NCBI GenBank assembly: GCA_029060585.1
Contig: JAIDTS010000286.1
Coordinates: 1 to 8,213 of the forward strand
Source: Muribaculaceae bacterium
Lineage (GTDB): Bacteria; Bacteroidota; Bacteroidia; Bacteroidales; Muribaculaceae
Direction: 5' to 3'
Length of the DNA stretch: 8,213 nucleotides
The notes under the pieces were generated by a model that saw only the letters and a list, made by a program, of their open reading frames with translations, ran no database searches and was not told where the DNA came from. Below, piece after piece: positions 4,623-8,213 of this stretch. The translations under genes were made by a program, and so were the position numbers. Each line of letters opens with the position of its first letter. The stretch's first letter is position 1.

Positions 4623-7600
4623 CTTGATACTCTCTGATCTTAGACTCGATCGCCTCCCGTATATCCCTCTCGTCGCCGGGATAGTTTTCGCGAAGACTCT
4701 TCAGATATTCCACCGCCAGATAGTCGTTCCCGTCCGCATGATACGCGTCCGCCAGCGCGATGAACCCGCGGGCCAACCAATACGCGTGTGTCGACCCGGC
4801 GTCCGTGAAGGCCTCCAGCGTCGAGAGTGCCCCCTTGACGTCCCCCTGCGAGAGCTGCCACTCGCCGAGCTCTACTGCCGCCTTGGCGCCCGAAAGACTA
4901 TTGGGCGAGGCAGCCAGCTTCCTCAGCGCCTCTTCTCCGGCCTTGCTGCGGTCGCCGCGGAGCATTCCCGATGCCTCATAGTATCGTGCCTCCTCGGCGT
5001 CCTCAGCCGATACGCCTCCCATCTCAAGAAGCCTGCGGGCGTACTCCGTCCGTTGCCGGGCGTCGGCAGTCGTACGCATCACTCCCGCTATCGCCTCCGG
5101 CGCGAATTCCGCGCCACCCTGCTGCTCGAGAGCCAGGTAAGTGGCCAGCGCCTTGCGATGTTCCCCGGCGTTCTCAAGAAGGTCGGCCTTGAGGAATAGA
5201 GCCGCCGCCACCTGCGGTGAGTCACCCCTCTTAGAGAGAAGGCGGTCGAGGTAGATTAGGGTCTTCGACTGGTCTCCCTCGCTGTCGGCTGCCTCTGCGA
5301 GGTCCATCAACGCGTTGGCGAGGTAGCGTCCGTCAGGGAAATCGTTGATATACTGTTCCAGACGCGCCGTGTTGCTTTGGTCGGCGGCATATGCCGTCTC
5401 CGCGGCCTCGAATGTAATGGCGTCCATCTCGTCGGGGTCTATCTTCGGTGCCCCCTCTATTCCCGACAGGAAACGTGAGTATTCGATCAGGCTTCCGTCA
5501 GCGGCGGTGATGCGGCGCATGTCGTCGTTGGCGATGGAGGCCTCCTCGCTCGTGGGCCAGCTCCGTATGATGTCCATATATGCGCTCTTGGCCTTCTCCG
5601 TCTCCCCCTGCTTCATATAGGCTAGCGCGAGCGAGAGGGCTCCGGCTCGGCTCTTTGTGTCTTTGGGATATTCACGGGTGAGACGCTCGAAATAGGGTGC
5701 CGCCTTGTCGGGCATGTCGAGGGCAGCCATGGTTTTTCCCGCCTCCAACAGCACATCCGATGTCCATTTCGAACCTGGGCGCTCCTTCAGGAAGGCGTTG
5801 AGTTTCTTCATCTTTGAGTCCGTCCCTTCGGTTAGTCCTGCCGTGACGGCGTAGCGGAATGTCGCGTAGTCGGCGTCTCCCGCCCCTTCGCGCGAGGCGC
5901 GGAGGTATTTGGCTCCAGCCTTCTGGTAGTCGCCCATGTAGAGCAGGCAGTCAGCGTCGCGCACGAGGGCATCCCCCTTCATAGCGGCTGGCGCACTGTT
6001 GCTTTCGGCGGTGTTGGCGAAGTTCTTCTGAGCCTCGCTCCAGTCCTGCTGCTTGAATTGCGAGTAGGCGAGCCCGTAGCGGGCGGTTATGCGGTTGGCT
6101 GGCGTGAGGTCTCCCCTGATTGCCGCGGAGTAGGCGGCCGCCGCTCCCTTGTAGTCTCCTTGTCCGTAGAGTGCCTCCCCGAGCCATAGACGCGCCTCGT
6201 CGGCCAGTGAGGCATCGGTCGAGCGCATGTCAGCAGCCTCCCGCAGATGGTTGGCGGCCTCTCCGAGAGCGCCTGAGGTGATCTCGCTCGTCCCAAGCTT
6301 ATATAAGATCTTCTGCTTGCTTTCCAAAGTGGCGTGTGAGGGATTCCTCACTTTGTTTATGGAGTTGAGGGCCCTGTTGTAGTCGTTTTCGTAGAAATAC
6401 GCAGCCGCCAGACTCTCCTGCACATCCGACGCGTATCTCGAGTCCGGATATTTCTCAAGAAATCCCTCGAGCATGGCGATATTGCTTGCGAATGGGGCGT
6501 TTCCTCCCTTGGTGAGGGCCACGGTATGGTTGTAGGCGGCCGTCTCGGCCACATCCTGGTCATATGCCATGCCTGCTGCCTTGGCGAAGGCCATGGCGGC
6601 GGCGTTCATATCGCCCCTCTGCTCTGCTATCTGACCTAAATAGAGGTATGCACCCTGCGCCTGATCGTTGTTGCGGTCGGTGAGTCCGCGGAGGTTCTTC
6701 TCCGCGTCGGCCAGGTCGCCGTCGGCATACTGGATGGCGCCAAGCGCGTAGAGCGCGTCGTCGTTGGGCGATTCCACAGCTTCCACGAATTCCTCCAGAT
6801 GAGGACGCGCGTTGATATAGTCTCCCTTCTTGAAATGGCTCAGGCCAGTGATGCGGTGAAGCTCAGGAAGAAGTTCCTCTACAGGATTCTTGGCCATGAT
6901 CGTCAAGGCATGGTCAATCACCTCGTCGTAATCCCCCCGCAGATACTCTATCTGCGCCATATAATATAGCGGCTCGATTCCCTCACTCTCATACTGCGAC
7001 CTGCCTGAACCCTGAAGTCTGAAACCTGGAGACTTTACACTCCGCCTTCCGCTACCCGCTGACCGCTGATCGCCGATCTCTGACCGCTGATCGCTGATCG
7101 CTGACCGCTGATCGCTGATCGCTGATCGCTGATCGCTGACCGCTGAAAACTCATCATACGCCTCATCATACTCCTTATTGAGATAATGTATATAGGCTGT
7201 ATAGTATTTCGCTGCTAATGCATATTCCGGATTGTCCGCGATCGACTCAAGGAGTGGCGCCGCGCTCTCCGGCAGTCCGCATTTCAGATATGCCAGCGCC
7301 TTCCTGTAGCTGTACAGCTCCCGCTGTCCTGCGCCCAGTCGCTGTATATCTACCTTCGCATACCAATCAATGGCGTCATGCCACTCTCCCTGAAACCATT
7401 CCCAGTCGCCTAAGGTCAGCAGAGCCTGTGTAGCCTTCTCGGAGGTAGCATAGTCGGTCGCGAGGCGCGTCAGCACCGCCACGCAACCCGCATCGCCGCG
7501 CTCGAACAGCGCGCTCCCTTCCGCCGCAAGCCACTCGGCCTGCTCTTCACGCGAAAGGAAATCGAAATCATCGAGACTTGCCGTAGTCTGGTCTTTCGCG

Positions 7601-7950
7601 CCAAGTGGATTACCGGTTGAAAGCATCCTTGAAGCACGGTAAACGTAGCCCGGCCCCAACGGATCCGCCGAATTAATCGTACCGACACCCTGCGCCATAG
7701 CCGTCCCGGCCACAGTCAGTAATGATATAACCAAAGCGGCGATCCATCGCCCTTTGACTGCTGATCGCTGACCGCTGAAAGCTGATTGCTGATTGCTGAA
7801 AGCTGACCGCTGATCGCTGACCGCTGAAAGCTGATCTCTGACCGCTGACCACTGATCGCTGAAAGCTGACTGCTGATCGCTGAAAGCTGACTGCTGATCG
7901 CTGAAAGCTGACCGCTGATTGCTGAAAGCTGAAAACTGAAATATCATCAT
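4618..7950 (-). CDS. Large secreted tetratricopeptide-repeat protein carrying two heptad-encoded inserts
   Basis: A 1110-codon frame. Residues 3-66 are a heptapeptide repeat of the form SAFSDQ(R/Q) encoded by DNA heptads. Only then comes a signal peptide, KGRWIAALVISLLTVAGTAMA (66-86), with likely cleavage before Gln87. No in-frame ATG, GTG or TTG is visible between codon 2 and the signal peptide, so the start at 7950 seems forced, and the promoter fits it. From about residue 105 to the C-terminus the protein is tandem TPR-type helix pairs, for example YYMAQIEYLRGDYDEVIDHAL, LYALGAIQYADGDLADAEKNL and LWLGEALYGQGDYKGAAAAYSAAI. Residues 267-316 are a second heptad-encoded insert between two TPR units. 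It is probably periplasmic or outer-membrane associated, working with the barrel protein encoded next; this is inferred from context. An alternative is that the 66-residue extension blocks export, making this a switched-off variant. Confidence 0.88.
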   Translation of the reverse strand: MMIFQFSAFSNQRSAFSDQQSAFSDQQSAFSDQWSAVRDQLSAVSDQRSAFSNQQSAFSGQRSAVKGRWIAALVISLLTVAGTAMAQGVGTINSADPLGPGYVYRASRMLSTGNPLGAKDQTTASLDDFDFLSREEQAEWLAAEGSALFERGDAGCVAVLTRLATDYATSEKATQALLTLGDWEWFQGEWHDAIDWYAKVDIQRLGAGQRELYSYRKALAYLKCGLPESAAPLLESIADNPEYALAAKYYTAYIHYLNKEYDEAYDEFSAVSDQRSAISDQRSAISDQRSEIGDQRSAGSGRRSVKSPGFRLQGSGRSQYESEGIEPLYYMAQIEYLRGDYDEVIDHALTIMAKNPVEELLPELHRITGLSHFKKGDYINARPHLEEFVEAVESPNDDALYALGAIQYADGDLADAEKNLRGLTDRNNDQAQGAYLYLGQIAEQRGDMNAAAMAFAKAAGMAYDQDVAETAAYNHTVALTKGGNAPFASNIAMLEGFLEKYPDSRYASDVQESLAAAYFYENDYNRALNSINKVRNPSHATLESKQKILYKLGTSEITSGALGEAANHLREAADMRSTDASLADEARLWLGEALYGQGDYKGAAAAYSAAIRGDLTPANRITARYGLAYSQFKQQDWSEAQKNFANTAESNSAPAAMKGDALVRDADCLLYMGDYQKAGAKYLRASREGAGDADYATFRYAVTAGLTEGTDSKMKKLNAFLKERPGSKWTSDVLLEAGKTMAALDMPDKAAPYFERLTREYPKDTKSRAGALSLALAYMKQGETEKAKSAYMDIIRSWPTSEEASIANDDMRRITAADGSLIEYSRFLSGIEGAPKIDPDEMDAITFEAAETAYAADQSNTARLEQYINDFPDGRYLANALMDLAEAADSEGDQSKTLIYLDRLLSKRGDSPQVAAALFLKADLLENAGEHRKALATYLALEQQGGAEFAPEAIAGVMRTTADARQRTEYARRLLEMGGVSAEDAEEARYYEASGMLRGDRSKAGEEALRKLAASPNSLSGAKAAVELGEWQLSQGDVKGALSTLEAFTDAGSTHAYWLARGFIALADAYHADGNDYLAVEYLKSLRENYPGDERDIREAIESKIREYQE
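7004..7150. repeat. Heptad array inside the TPR gene (21 units, 147 bp, in frame)
   Basis: Twenty-one 7-bp units run in phase from 7004. The right part is TGATCGC/TGACCGC, with four identical TGATCGC in a row at 7109-7136 and a perfect 21-bp double repeat at 7081-7122. The left part drifts to CCTGAAC/TCTGAAA variants. It equals 49 codons, encoding SAISDQR-type heptapeptides that decay into GSGRRSVKSPGFRLQGSGRS. It lies between the TPR helix ending in YDEAYDEF and the one beginning EGIEPLYYM. Confidence 0.92.
7755..7943. repeat. Heptad array between start codon and signal peptide of the TPR gene (27 units, 189 bp)
   Basis: Twenty-seven 7-bp units of TGANNGC type (coding strand GCNNTCA) run from 7755 to 7943. 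The next in-phase heptad, TCATCAT (7944-7950), is the double ATG start itself. A 21-bp super-repeat (TGATCGC, TGAAAGC, TGACTGC) occurs twice in tandem within 7853-7894. The array equals 63 codons. Confidence 0.95.
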
Positions 7951-7967
7951 CTGCGTCTATTTTGCCA

Positions 7968-7999
7968 CAAAAATAACGCAATAATCCGAAACCACCAAA
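7968..7999 (-). promoter_or_regulatory. Bacteroidetes-type promoter for the TPR/barrel operon
   Basis: On the minus strand TATTTTTG (7975 to 7968) matches the -7 consensus TAnnTTTG, and TTTG (7999 to 7996) lies 20 bp upstream, as expected for the -33 element of the Bacteroidetes primary sigma factor. The -7 box ends 17 bases before the ATG at 7950, so the 5' leader would be only about 10 bases. This supports transcription starting just ahead of the heptad array. No equally good match was found before the other genes. Confidence 0.6.
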
Positions 8000-8095
8000 T
8001 TTCCCCCCATTTTTCTCATCCCAGCACATCACTCACCGCGCGCAGCGGGTTTGTCGAAGGTGAAACAATCCTCCCAATTAATCATAAAAAGGACT

Positions 8096-8156
8096 GCGTA
8101 GCCCATACTTCATACTCAATACTCGCACCTCCGGTGCCGATACTTTGAAGCTACGC
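8096..8156. repeat. Heptad array with hairpin element, copy 3, bounded by GCGTAGC/GCTACGC
   Basis: Six in-phase heptads start at 8104: CATACTT, CATACTC, AATACTC, GCACCTC, CGGTGCC and GATACTT. The fourth and fifth form a perfect hairpin, GCACC-TCC-GGTGC (8125-8137). GCGTAGC (8096-8102) and its reverse complement GCTACGC (8150-8156) bracket the whole. A second small hairpin, GAAGC-TAC-GCTTC, lies at 8147-8159. This is upstream of the TPR promoter; there is no gene in 7951-8213. Confidence 0.65.
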
Positions 8157-8193
8157 TTCTTTGCCGCCCCTCCTCCTGTTTAGAAAAAATCAA

Positions 8194-8212
8194 TATCTCT
8201 TACTAAGAGATA
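8194..8212. promoter_or_regulatory. Perfect 19-bp palindrome with 9-bp arms
   Basis: TATCTCTTA and its exact reverse complement TAAGAGATA flank a single C. It could be a binding site for a dimeric regulator, or part of the 3' end of a gene outside the window. It is about 195 bp upstream of the TPR promoter, far for direct control. Confidence 0.4.
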
Positions 8213-8213
8213 C

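Noticed and set aside
7004..7943. CRISPR-like repeat array
   Set aside because: The units are 7 bp, contiguous and degenerate. There are no spacers, no long repeats and no cas genes.
7673..8032. Minus-strand 119-codon frame overlapping the start of the TPR gene
   Set aside because: It reads the stop-free heptad array in another frame and ends soon after it. It is relevant as the out-of-frame product, but I see no evidence that it is a gene.

Overview
This window looks like a chromosomal segment from a member of the Bacteroidales. The evidence is a fused glutamate formimidoyltransferase/cyclodeaminase, a MazG-type pyrophosphohydrolase of the kind seen in that order, a large secreted TPR protein paired with an outer-membrane beta-barrel, and one good Bacteroidetes-type promoter (TTTG, 20 bp, TATTTTTG). 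Family or genus cannot be fixed from the sequence. Coding DNA is GC-rich and the spacers are AT-rich.

All five genes lie on the minus strand. In transcription order they are: a 263-bp leader region with the promoter (7951-8213); a secreted TPR-repeat protein (4618-7950); an outer-membrane beta-barrel protein (2809-4542), apparently in the same operon; an unrecognised 185-residue protein (2045-2602); a small MazG-like NTP pyrophosphohydrolase (1612-1944); and the first 430 codons of ftcD (1-1292), which runs off the left edge. FtcD belongs to histidine degradation and returns a one-carbon unit to folate. MazG is nucleotide housekeeping. The TPR and barrel proteins are an envelope pair.

The striking feature is a second layer of information: degenerate tandem repeats with a strict 7-bp period. 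Several sequence flavours occur (GACTTAA, TCATTAA, TTTAATC, ATACTCC, TGATCGC and others). They sit in most spacers, touch or contain all four stop codons in the window, supply or adjoin the start codons of two genes, and lie inside two coding sequences. In the TPR gene, 27 heptads (189 bp = 63 codons) separate the start codon from the signal peptide, and 21 more (147 bp = 49 codons) are inserted between TPR units. Both counts are multiples of three, so the frame is kept, and the unit GCNNTCA cannot form a stop codon in any frame. Gain or loss of one or two N-terminal units would cause termination within about 25 codons of the array, so heptad-driven phase or length variation is a plausible, untested hypothesis.

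Two other repeat families accompany the heptads. One is a small hairpin element flanked by ATACT words (three copies), together with a GCGTAGC word that marks the edge of three arrays. The other is a 212-bp element with 16-bp terminal inverted repeats between ftcD and mazG.
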